NCBI GenBank assembly: GCA_021784555.1
Contig: JAJYHY010000036.1
Coordinates: 1-38,062, forward strand
Reading direction: 5' to 3'
DNA: 38,062 nucleotides
DNA from: a bacterium
Lineage (GTDB): Bacteria > Verrucomicrobiota > Verrucomicrobiia > Limisphaerales > UBA8199
Below the pieces are notes generated by a model. It did not search any database and had not been told where the DNA came from. It saw nothing but the letters and a program-made list of their open reading frames with translations. Of this stretch, positions 16,202 to 24,200 are shown piece by piece (positions within the stretch are counted from its first letter, which is position 1; each line of letters begins with the position of its first letter). Position numbers and translations under genes: made by a program.

Positions 16202-17328
16202 GCGTCACTCTGTTCGTTCTGATCAATTTCCAAGGGTTCCCAGCGCACAAATTCCGGTTTGCGATGAAGAAAGCGAACCCGCAAAGCGAAATAAAGGCGC
16301 CACAGAAAGTCCGCTGCCCGGCGGGTTTGCAGGGCGATTTCCACCTCGGCCTTCTCCTCCGTCCACCCATAAAAGGCCATGGCCCCGCGCGCCAATAATC
16401 GCGTCCGGCGCGGGCCGCGCCATTCGGAGACGCTGGAGTCGGGGATGCCGCTCCAGGCTTCAAAAAACGCCAGGGAGTAGCGATCCAGCGGTTCCCGGAC
16501 ACGCCGCCGGGCCAGTTGCGCCCGCAGCCGGTCGGCCAGGGGGCCGGGCAAAAGCGTGCAGCCGGCCCAGATGTCGAAATCGAGCAGATAGCGCGCTTCC
16601 CTCCCCTTGGCCGGATCTTCGGGCCGCTGCTCCGGCGAGGTTCGGTCACGGGCCGTCAACTCGCAGATCACGGCTTCGACGGCGGGGTCGACACGACGCC
16701 GTTCGCGGACAGGACTGGAAGCCGCATCAGCCTCATCGAGCTGCGGCGTCATCTGAACCTGGTCCGATTCCGGCCCGGCCCCGCTGCTATCGTCCGGCAA
16801 GGGCACGGCATCAAAGACCTTTTTCTCGCGGAGGATTTGCTTAACCAACCAGTGTTTCCCGGACGTGATCAGGTAACTGGCCGCTTTGGCGTCGCGTACC
16901 TCCGGGTCTTCCGCGGCAACCGCCTTGCCCGCATCGGCCCAGGCCCCTTTCCGCTCATCACGAAACCACTCTGAGAGCAGGGAGTACCCCATTTGAATGC
17001 CAGCGGGCTGGCGCCGCTGCTCGGCCAGGAATGCCGCAATTGGGGCCGTCCCGGTTTCCTGATGCGCCGTCTCAACCGGGTCGGGCCGGTCCCATTCCCC
17101 GCCGCGGCCAAACCGCTCCGTGAGTGACCTTGCCAGGTCGCGGACAACCGGCTTAAAACACTTCGGATGGACTACTTCGACCCACTCCTCGTTCGTTACG
17201 AGGCACTCCCCCGCGTCCAGCCGCAGTCTCATGCGGAGCAAGACCGCGAAAAGTCCCTGGCCCTTCGTGTCTTCGGGATGGCTGCGGGCAAATTGGAGCA
17301 GCCACTTCAGTAATTCGTCCCTGCTCAC
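16198..17328 (-). CDS. Unrecognised protein, second gene of the operon
   Basis: A 376-residue soluble protein I cannot assign. It is helical at the N-terminus (DELLKWLLQFARSHPEDTKG), has an acidic low-complexity middle (PLPDDSSGAGPESDQVQ) and a C-terminal aromatic, basic domain (FLWRLYFALRVRFLHRKPEF). There is no signal peptide or clear membrane segment. It starts with GTG overlapping the previous TGA, and its own stop overlaps the next ATG, so it belongs to a tightly coupled set. No enzyme motif is evident. It could be a regulator or target of the CARF/Lon-like protein; no stronger claim is justified. Confidence 0.6.
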   Translation of the reverse strand: MSRDELLKWLLQFARSHPEDTKGQGLFAVLLRMRLRLDAGECLVTNEEWVEVVHPKCFKPVVRDLARSLTERFGRGGEWDRPDPVETAHQETGTAPIAAFLAEQRRQPAGIQMGYSLLSEWFRDERKGAWADAGKAVAAEDPEVRDAKAASYLITSGKHWLVKQILREKKVFDAVPLPDDSSGAGPESDQVQMTPQLDEADAASSPVRERRRVDPAVEAVICELTARDRTSPEQRPEDPAKGREARYLLDFDIWAGCTLLPGPLADRLRAQLARRRVREPLDRYSLAFFEAWSGIPDSSVSEWRGPRRTRLLARGAMAFYGWTEEKAEVEIALQTRRAADFLWRLYFALRVRFLHRKPEFVRWEPLEIDQNEQSDA

Positions 17329-17825
17329 GCGCCTCCCTTCTCCGGCCAGCGGAGCAAATGCAGCAACTCGGCCAGGGCCTGTTTCTCTTTTCCATTGATC
17401 GTCCCCATCGGCCCGCCAAGGCAGTCGCGGCTGACCGGGCGGCGGTAAGGGAGCAGGAACCAGGTTTCCTCCCGCAATCCTTCGGGCGGATCACCGGGGC
17501 GAAAACATAATTCGTCTATATCCTGCGGGGCATGGCGGGCCGAGGGGGCCATTTCGACGGGGGCATAAGGCTGCGCTTGCCGGCGCGTGACGAGGGCGGG
17601 CCGGTGGGAGCTGCCTTCGGGGTGAGGACGGCGGTCGCCAAGCGCGTAGCGGCCGGCCCACCAGATTTCGCCCAGGAAAAAGGTGCGGAGGGAGACATGC
17701 TCGGGCCGTGTGCTGGTGAGATGGTCGTGGTCGTCATCGACGTTCCAGTCGTGGGCGCCCGGACCAAAGTCCTCGCGCAAGCGTCGAAGGCGCTCGGCAA
17801 CACGGCTGGTTAGCGTCCGGTTCAT
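17325..17825 (-). CDS. Unrecognised small protein, first gene of the type III operon
   Basis: About 166 residues starting MNRTLTSRVAERLRRLREDFG. The frame is open 93 codons further upstream, but that part is Pro- and Arg-rich and unlike a protein; the internal ATG has a good ribosome site (GAGGAA) about 9 bases away, the clearest in the operon. The N-terminal helix is basic, followed by an acidic His-rich stretch (WNVDDDHDHL) and a Trp-rich segment (FLGEIWWAGRYALG). No family is recognised. Its end overlaps the next GTG start. As first gene it is probably the one that sets translation of the coupled series. Confidence 0.6.
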   Translation of the reverse strand: MNRTLTSRVAERLRRLREDFGPGAHDWNVDDDHDHLTSTRPEHVSLRTFFLGEIWWAGRYALGDRRPHPEGSSHRPALVTRRQAQPYAPVEMAPSARHAPQDIDELCFRPGDPPEGLREETWFLLPYRRPVSRDCLGGPMGTINGKEKQALAELLHLLRWPEKGGA

Positions 17826-18322
17826 TCTGACGGTTCCTCGCTCGAGCGTCACCAGAAAATCAAAAGCCAGGCCGGTCGTCAAGGGCAATCGCGATTTTTT
17901 TCCGGCGGTTCCGTCCGCGCAGAGCACGAACAACGGAAGGGACGCCTGGCAGCCGGCCCCAACCACGGGTGCGGAGAGCCCCCAAAGAGCACACGGCAGC
18001 CAAGGCGGAAAAAGAGAACGGCGGGCCTGGCCGTGAGATGCGGGGGCGAGGCCCGGCGCTCCTGGTTGAGGGCCGCCTTGCGCTCGAAGGGGCGGCCCGC
18101 GCACGCGTGACTTTGCTGACGGTGTTTGTCGTCACCATCTACTTCAAGCAGCCAACCCAGTGTTTTTCCGGTTTCCGGCGACGATTCTTCTGCGCCGTGA
18201 AAACGTGAATAGCAAATAGTGAATGGAGGATGGCGAATGCTGAATAGTCCGACGCGCAACGGAGGCGCGCCAGCCCGCCACGCGCCCTCGCCCGGCGATG
18301 CCGCCGCCGCTGCCCAAGGCCT
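17826..18322. other. Gene-poor region upstream of the type III operon
   Basis: About 500 bases with no gene I trust. It should hold the promoter of the minus-strand operon, but I see no convincing -35/-10 pair. At about 18204-18247 there is a low-complexity stretch of GTGAATGG, GCGAATGC and GAATAG steps, like dispersed repeats elsewhere in the window. The rest is GC-rich with open frames on several strands that lack protein-like composition. Confidence 0.5.
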
Positions 18323-18730
18323 TCAAAGCGGTCGAGCCAGGCGAGCGAGCAGTTCGCGGGGCGTTAGGATCTGAATTCCGAAGGGTTTTCCCAGCGCCAA
18401 TAAATCGAGGTCACGCGTAACAACGACCTTCGCTCCGGCTCCCAATGCGCAGGCCAAATAGGGGTCATCCTTCACGTCACGGCTGCGTTGCTTGCCCAGC
18501 GGTGCCGGCTCAACGCGCCTGACCTTGTCCTGATACCAGGACGCGATTGTGGTCGGCGAATGCTTCGCCCTGCTTCCGCGCTCCGCGAGCAAGTGGTTGA
18601 GTTCCTCGAGAGTTTCCTCAGTGGCATAGGCCAGGACCCGGCGTTGAGCCATAGCCACCAGGCAGCGGTACGCCTCGCCACGCCATCCCGCGCCTGAAAA
18701 CACCACGCCCGCGTCAAAGACGACCTTCAT
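18323..18730 (-). CDS. PIN-domain toxin
   Basis: A 135-residue PIN-domain ribonuclease, the toxin of a toxin-antitoxin pair. The conserved acidic residues are visible: Asp6 in VVFDAGVVFSG, Glu in the helix EETLEELNHLL (about 39-43), Asp in DVKDDPYLACAL (about 85-89) and Asp in VVTRDLDLLAL (about 107-109). The sequence resembles TIGR00305-type PIN toxins. Its start lies inside the end of the antitoxin gene (17-base overlap), which fits co-translation. The length is normal and the frame intact. Confidence 0.88.
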   Translation of the reverse strand: MKVVFDAGVVFSGAGWRGEAYRCLVAMAQRRVLAYATEETLEELNHLLAERGSRAKHSPTTIASWYQDKVRRVEPAPLGKQRSRDVKDDPYLACALGAGAKVVVTRDLDLLALGKPFGIQILTPRELLARLARPL

Positions 18731-18983
18731 GCCTCCTTTTGCGGCGGGCCTTGATACTGGCGTAGATTTCCGCCATCTCCTGGTCTGAAGGGTCGCCTGG
18801 TGGCGCGCCGCTAATGGCCTCTTCTAAAAAGGCCACCTCTGCCTGAATTTGCTCCTGGCGCCGCCTGCGGATAAGGTCACGCATATACTCGCTCATCGAG
18901 TCAAAGGCTCGCGCCTCCGAGTCCGCCCGCGCAAATTCCGCCAGTTCTGGATTTAGCGAAATGTTGATGGTCACCGCTCTCAT
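18714..18983 (-). CDS. Ribbon-helix-helix antitoxin
   Basis: An 89-residue protein starting MRAVTINISLNPELAEFARADSE-like, with a beta strand then the helix segment SMSEYMRDLIRRRRQEQ, typical of ParD/CopG ribbon-helix-helix DNA-binding antitoxins. The charged C-terminal half would wrap the toxin. It overlaps the PIN toxin by 17 bases and probably autoregulates the pair, as known for this class. No operator is recognised in the upstream bases. Confidence 0.82.
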   Translation of the reverse strand: MRAVTINISLNPELAEFARADSEARAFDSMSEYMRDLIRRRRQEQIQAEVAFLEEAISGAPPGDPSDQEMAEIYASIKARRKRRHEGRL

Positions 18984-19148
18984 GCCGCTACGTTACGCGG
19001 TTGGCGCACTTTGTCAAGCCTTGCCAATCTTTCCAACGCTAAGCGGGGACATGAGCCGGGTTTGGCGGCAGGCCCTCGGGAGCTTCGCCTTTTTGCTCTT
19101 TTTCACCCTAACCCATGGAGGGCTCGTGACGTCTCAAACGCCATGCGC

Positions 19149-19238
19149 TCATCCTTGACGAGTCTGATGGCCGGGCTTGCCACGCGCGATCTCCCGTTCC
19201 AGCCGGATGAGCCAGTTGGCATCAGCGAGCAGGTTCAT
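19149..19238 (-). pseudogene. Remnant of a VapC-type PIN toxin
   Basis: Only 29 codons remain. The start MNLLADANWLIRLEREIARG looks like the first strand and helix of a VapC-type PIN toxin (M-x-LxDxNxLIxL), then the frame drifts and stops. It overlaps the end of the VapB-like gene by 17 bases, as an intact vapC would. The other acidic residues are missing, so it cannot be an active nuclease. Confidence 0.55.
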
Positions 19239-19416
19239 GGCGCTTCTTGGGCCTGGTCGGCCGGATTTCACGTCTAAGCACTTCGTCCAACTCCTTGCCG
19301 AACAGAGCCAGCGACATGCCTTTCTTAATCACGTCCGAGAAACTCTCGCCCTCAAACTTATGACTCTTGAGGATGTCATAGGCTTCCTTGTCGATACGGA
19401 TGGTCTTGCTTGCCAT
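19222..19416 (-). CDS. vapB: VapB-type antitoxin
   Basis: A 64-residue antitoxin starting MASKTIRIDKEAYDILKSHK and continuing with SFSDVIKKGMSL, the pattern of the PF02697 VapB antitoxins. The frame is open further upstream, but the extra residues are Pro-, Arg- and Cys-rich and not protein-like, so the internal ATG is taken. The toxin downstream is truncated, so this is probably an orphan that may still bind other PIN toxins. Confidence 0.75.
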   Translation of the reverse strand: MASKTIRIDKEAYDILKSHKFEGESFSDVIKKGMSLALFGKELDEVLRREIRPTRPKKRHEPAR

Positions 19417-19469
19417 GCAAAATACACTGCGCGGCTTGCAATCGGGGCGCAAGGCTGAATGCGAGGACC

Positions 19470-19652
19470 TTACTCCGTGGAAAGCGGGCCTGGCCTGCTT
19501 TCCGCGGGGACCAGGGCCAACACGAAGTCGTAAGCGGCTATGGCGGTGTCCAGAGGGCCGCCCGGTGCGTTGGCAACAATGCGTGCAGTCTGCAGGTCGT
19601 GCAGCGCCTTGGTGAGCCACTCACGCGTGAGGTTGGCCGCCGGCTCATCCAT
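19470..19652 (-). pseudogene. Truncated HEPN (HepT-like) toxin
   Basis: The first 38 residues match a HEPN-domain start (LTREWLTKALHDLQTARIV and GGPLDTAIA). Where HEPN proteins continue with an His-Cys-Gln-Gln-Ala-like helix, the sequence changes to unrelated residues and ends at 60. The catalytic R-x4-6-H motif is absent. It overlaps the nucleotidyltransferase gene by 8 bases, the usual HepT-MntA arrangement. A deletion seems to have joined it to flanking DNA. Confidence 0.65.
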
Positions 19653-19965
19653 AGAGCCTGCGCCCCCGCCGCACGATCTGATGCTGGACGGACGCGGGCA
19701 CGTGGCGGTAGCTCTCGAATTCGGCGCGCGTCTGGACGAAGATGTCCTTGCTCATATCCAGGTCTCCCAGGCAACGATGCGCCCGCTGCATCCGCTTGAT
19801 GGGGGGCTCGGCGCTTTCCCTCACGATCACCATCAGATCAACATCGCTGCTCTCATGCGGGGCGCCCCAGGCGTGCGAGCCGAAGAGATAGATTTCCTCC
19901 GGCCGAAATTCCTCTTTAAGCCGCTGAACCGCTTCTTCCAAGACCCCGGATGGAATAGTCTTCAC
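19645..19965 (-). CDS. MNT-type nucleotidyltransferase (MntA-like antitoxin)
   Basis: A 106-residue minimal nucleotidyltransferase. The signature LFGSHAWGAPHESSDVDL holds Gly-Ser at 29-30 and the metal-binding Asp41 and Asp43. Enzymes of this family AMPylate and silence the HEPN toxin encoded beside them. The partner here is truncated, so this antitoxin may now be without a function. The length and fold are normal for the family. Confidence 0.88.
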   Translation of the reverse strand: MKTIPSGVLEEAVQRLKEEFRPEEIYLFGSHAWGAPHESSDVDLMVIVRESAEPPIKRMQRAHRCLGDLDMSKDIFVQTRAEFESYRHVPASVQHQIVRRGRRLYG

Positions 19966-20133
19966 CCCATTAGGCTAGCATCCCGGCGGCCCTCTTGGAA
20001 GGAAGAGTTTTCCCCGGTTTGCCGACGCTTTGTTCACGGACAGCAGCGGGACGTTATCGCCCATCGGATTGTGTGCAACCCCGTGGGCCACGGGATCAAG
20101 CCTCGGTTTGCCATCCACCGGAAACAGACAAAC

Positions 20134-21053
20134 CTCTCAACGGGCGCCAGCACCCACGCCTTCTGCGGCTCCTCGGCTGACGAATTCGTCGACGGCAACG
20201 TGTCTCAACGGGCGCCAGCACCCACGCCTTCTGCGGCCACGCAACGAAAAGTATGAAGAAATTTTTAGGTCTCAACGGGCGCCAGCACCCACGCCTTCTG
20301 CGGCATGGGTAGTTCTTCGTAAACAAAAACCTTCAAGTCTCAACGGGCGCCAGCACCCACGCCTTCTGCGGCAAAGTAACATCGGAGATGCATTAGGCAA
20401 ACTAGTCTCAACGGGCGCCAGCACCCACGCCTTCTGCGGCTTTGAACGCAACGAACCAGAGAAAATGGTTGGTCTCAACGGGCGCCAGCACCCACGCCTT
20501 CTGCGGCAATAATCCGGGCACGTCCTTCTACCTTTCCTACGGTCTCAACGGGCGCCAGCACCCACGCCTTCTGCGGCCTCCGGTCACATACTGGTTCAAG
20601 GATTGAGTGGTCTCAACGGGCGCCAGCACCCACGCCTTCTGCGGCCTGTTTCTTCTCCTGATCACTAGCCCCAACGTCTCAACGGGCGCCGGCTCCCACG
20701 CCTTCTGCGGCCCTATGTTCGTATTTGTTTGCGTACGGCATTGTCTCAACGGGCGCCGGCTCCCACGCCTTCTGCGGCTTGAACAACAAGGAGGATCGTT
20801 CGCTATTTTTCCGTCTCAACGGGCGCCGGCTCCCACGCCTTCTGCGGCGAAAGTGAACATAGCATGTTCGCATATCTAAGTCTCAACGGGCGCCGGCTCC
20901 CACGCCTTCTGCGGCTTTTGAATGAAAAAAATGTTTGCGTGCCTCTGCGTCTCAACGGGCGCCGGCTCCCACGCCTTCTGCGGCAAAAGTCGGACAGTTC
21001 TTTATCTTTATGAAAAGGTCTCAACGGGCGCCGGCTCCCACGCCTTCTGCGGC
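20134..21053 (-). CRISPR. CRISPR array 1: 14 repeats of 36 bases, 13 spacers
   Basis: On the plus strand repeats begin GTCTCAACGGGCGCC and end CACGCCTTCTGCGGC. Repeats start at 20134, 20202, 20269, 20337, 20405, 20472, 20542, 20610, 20676, 20743, 20813, 20880, 20949 and 21018. Spacers are 30-34 bases and clearly richer in A and T than the host DNA. Repeats 1-8 carry CAGCACC in the middle, repeats 9-14 CGGCTCC. The first repeat begins with C instead of G, suggesting the trailer end. Read on the minus strand, the last 8 bases are GTTGAGAC, like a type III crRNA 5' tag, so transcription from right to left is likely, with the leader beside the adaptation genes. Confidence 0.98.
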
Positions 21054-21206
21054 TCTGCCGCAAATTGGCTGTTGTCAGTGAGGGACTTACGTCGGTATTT
21101 CAAAGACCCTGCCCCGATTTTCGGGCGGAATTCGCAAAAGGCAGGGAGGGTATGCAAAAACGGGGAGAATTTGTCAAGCGCGGCGTTTGGTTTTGGGGTC
21201 GGGCGC
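21054..21206 (-). promoter_or_regulatory. Probable leader of array 1
   Basis: About 150 bases between the last repeat and a palindromic repeat element. It is relatively rich in A and T (GCAAATTGGCTGTTGTC, GCAAAAACGGGG) and lies on the side indicated by the repeat orientation and next to the adaptation genes. No exact promoter boxes are claimed. A GCAAAAGG motif here also occurs beside array 2. Confidence 0.45.
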
Positions 21207-21276
21207 GGGGTCAGTCCTCACTTTTTCCGCGGTGGGTGGAAGGAGGAGCGGTGGAAAAAGGCGCAGGACCGACCCC
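21207..21276. repeat. Palindromic repeat element, copy A
   Basis: The left arm starts GGGGTCAGTCCTCAC and runs into TTTTTCCGC. The right arm has GGAAAAAGGCGCAGG and ends GACCGACCCC. The arms are imperfect reverse complements. Copies B (inside Cas6-RT-Cas1) and C (26066) share the same arms. It lies between array 1 and the end of the fusion gene. Confidence 0.8.
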
Positions 21277-21294
21277 GGCGCCCGACGGTTCTAA

Positions 21295-24200
21295 TCACAC
21301 CCGTTTGGGTTCGGCCTTGCGCCAGGGCGGGATGGGATGGGAGTGGAGGTGGAGCTCGAAGCCTTGATCGACCCAGAGGACGAGGTGTTCGACCTGGCGT
21401 TCGAGCAATTGGCGGAGGGTGAAGCCTCCATCGCCCGCGTAGGCGGTGTCGAGTTGCTTTTCGAACTGGAGGATGAGGGCGCGCCAGCCGTCGGCGGTAA
21501 AGCCCCAGCGCCCGTCGGCGTCCAGGGCGGTCAGGGCCGGGACAATGGCGCCCTCGTTGACCAGCCAGACGGCGAACCGGTCGAGACGGGAGCGGAACGG
21601 CTCCATGAGGTCGTAGATGAGAGACGGGTAGCGGTTTTCCGGGCTGTGGAGGAAGCCCAGCCAGGGGTCGAGGCCGCGGCTGCGGCAGGCGGTGTGGAGG
21701 CGGTTGAAGAGCAGGAAGGAGAGCGTGTCGAGCAGCAAGTTCCAGCGGTCTCTCCGTTCGTGAGGCAGCCGGCCCGCGCTGGACCAGGCCCGGTCGGCCA
21801 GGCGGGCGTTGACCCACGGGAACAGGCGCCGGGCGGCGGCGCCCTCGTGGCCGCGGATGGCGTCGATGGCCGCCGCGGCATCGGCTCGCGTCACCTCGGC
21901 CCCCGCTGCCGCCCAGCCCCGGCGCAAGCCACGACGCAGCGCCCGGCTGTCGGCGGCCGGATGTTCTTCGAGCCAGGCCAGGTAGTTGGCGAGCTTGGCT
22001 TGGACGAGGCGGGCGGCCTGGAGGGCGCGTCCGGGCAGGCCGAGTTGCTCGTGGCGGCGATGGTGGCGGGCGATGCGGGCATAGGCGAGGCGGGCATCCG
22101 GGTGCAGCGTGCCGGAATGGCGGCCGGCCTGGTTGCAGAAGCTGACGGGGATGCCGCGCTGGAGGCAGCGGTCGATTAGTTCGGTGGAAATGCCGCCGGC
22201 GCCCAGGAGCACCAACTCGCCCACGCGGTGCAGCGGCACGCGTTGTTCCAGCTTGTCGCCTTGGCGGAGGACCACCGCGCCATTCTCGACTCCGGCCCAG
22301 GTCTCGGGCCGGATGAGGTAAAGCGCCCGGCGCAGGGGCGCGCCGCTTTCCTTGCCGGCCCGCTGGTCCAGGCCGAAGGTCAGGCCCAGAAATCGGAAGG
22401 AGTGGGTGGGCCCCGGGTCGGCGTTGGGGTCAGCGTTGGGGTCAGCGTTGAGGTCAGCGCCGGGGTCAGCTTTGGGGTCGGCGTTGGGGGCGGCGTTGGG
22501 GTCAGTCCTCACTTTTTCCGCGGTAGTGGAGGGCGAAGTGGCGGAAAAAGGTCCAGGGCTGACCCCGGCGCCGGCAATGGAAGGTGTAGGTGCGGAAAAA
22601 GATGCAAAACTGACCCCGAGGCCTTTTAGATCGTGGATGGCGGTCTTGGCGGGGTTAAAGCGCAACTGGAGCGGTTCGAGCAGGGCGGTGGCGTCTTTGA
22701 GGGCATCCTGCACGGCGGCTTCGGAGTTGGCGAAAACGCGGATGTCATCGACGGCGCGAACGAAGCGCCAGCCGCGGTGGCGCATGCCGAGGTCCCATTC
22801 GTGAAGATAGAGGTTGGCCAGGAGCGAGGAGAGAGGGCTGCCCTGGAGGACGCCGCCGCGGCGAACGAGGGCATGCCCCTGAGGGTCTCGCAAAGGCTGG
22901 CGGACGCAGGCCTCGACCAGGGCGAGCGTTGCCTGGTCGGCCCGGGGAAAGAAGTCATCGAGCTGGCGCTCCAGCACCGGCCAATCGACGTGGTCGAAAA
23001 AGTCCTCCACGTCCGCCTCCAGGACGTATGTGCAGCCGGCTGCCAGGGCGTCGTCGATGAGCGGCCTGGCGTCCTCGCGGGAGCGCCCTTTGCGGGAGCC
23101 GATCGATTCCGGCAGGAACAGACGTTCCAGCACGTGTTGCAGGAGGCGGTGGAGCGTGAAGTGGATGAATTGTTCCCGGTCGGGCAGGGCGGCGATGAGG
23201 CGCTTCTCCCGAGGTGGTCCGGCGGGCGCCGGCGCTCCGAGATTTGAGATCTGAGATTTCAGAGGCGAGGAAGCCCGCGATGCCTCTGAACCGGGGTCTG
23301 AGCGGCTATCCGCCGGCTGCGGCGAGCCGGTAGGACCGGCGGGTTCCTTCTTCGGCACTTCACAGAGGGTGGCGGGGGCCAAACTGATGTTCTTGGCCGC
23401 CGCGCCGGCCGCCAGTGCGGGCAAATCACTTTCGCTCGGCGCGCTTGGCCTCGGCTCCTTGCCCTTGAGCGCCTCCCGACGCCGGAATGCGGCCAGCGAC
23501 CGTTCCCACGTTGCCGGTTGGGCCAATTCCGGGTCGAAGAACTGCCTGCCAAAACAGAGCCGGTAGCAGCCCTGGCCGCCGGTGGTGTTGCTGCCAAGCT
23601 GGAGCTCGGAGCAGAACAGCAGCGGCTGCCACAACGCCGGCCAGTCCCCCCGCAGATAAACGGGGCCGCGCAATCCCGACAACGCCTGCTGCGTGTTTGG
23701 CGAACTTTTGGAGTGATGCGGATGACCGGCCACGACCTTGACGAACTCGGCCCGCACCCGGAAAGCCGGCAGCGGAGAATCCTCCGGCAATTCGGGAAAC
23801 CCGAGGAACAAGGCCAGCCGATGGTGCAGCATCCGCACCAGGCGCCGCGCGTCGAGCCGCCACCGCTCGGGTCCGGGCCTCGCCTCCCAGCCCAGGGGCG
23901 TGAGGAAGTCGAGGCAGATTTCGTCAAGAGTCCAATCCGGCGGATTCACCTCCGACTCGAGGACGGAGAAGGAGCGCCTTTCGGGAGATTGAACCGACTC
24001 CAGCGCGAAGTTTTCCAGCGGGGTGCGAGCCAGCCGCTCCACGAATTGCGCGGCGGCTCCGGCTCCGGCGAAGAGGACGGCAACCCGGTAAAGCCGCCCC
24101 TTCTCCACCCGATCGGGCCAGGTTTCCGGCTCCGCCGGATGCCAGCACCATAGCGGCGCGGGTGCTCGCGGCTCCGAGCGAACGCCGCGGAGGAGCAAGG

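Noticed and set aside
17826..18104. N-terminal extension of the 166-residue protein by 93 codons
   Set aside because: The extension is Pro-, Gly- and Arg-rich and has no ribosome site, while the internal ATG has GAGGAA at a good distance.
20030..20879. Open frames across array 1
   Set aside because: The peptides are translations of the 36-base repeat and change frame with spacer length.
21337..22179. 280-codon plus-strand frame
   Set aside because: It is the antisense of the Cas1 part of the fusion; Gly-, Val- and Glu-rich composition typical of an antisense frame in GC-rich DNA.
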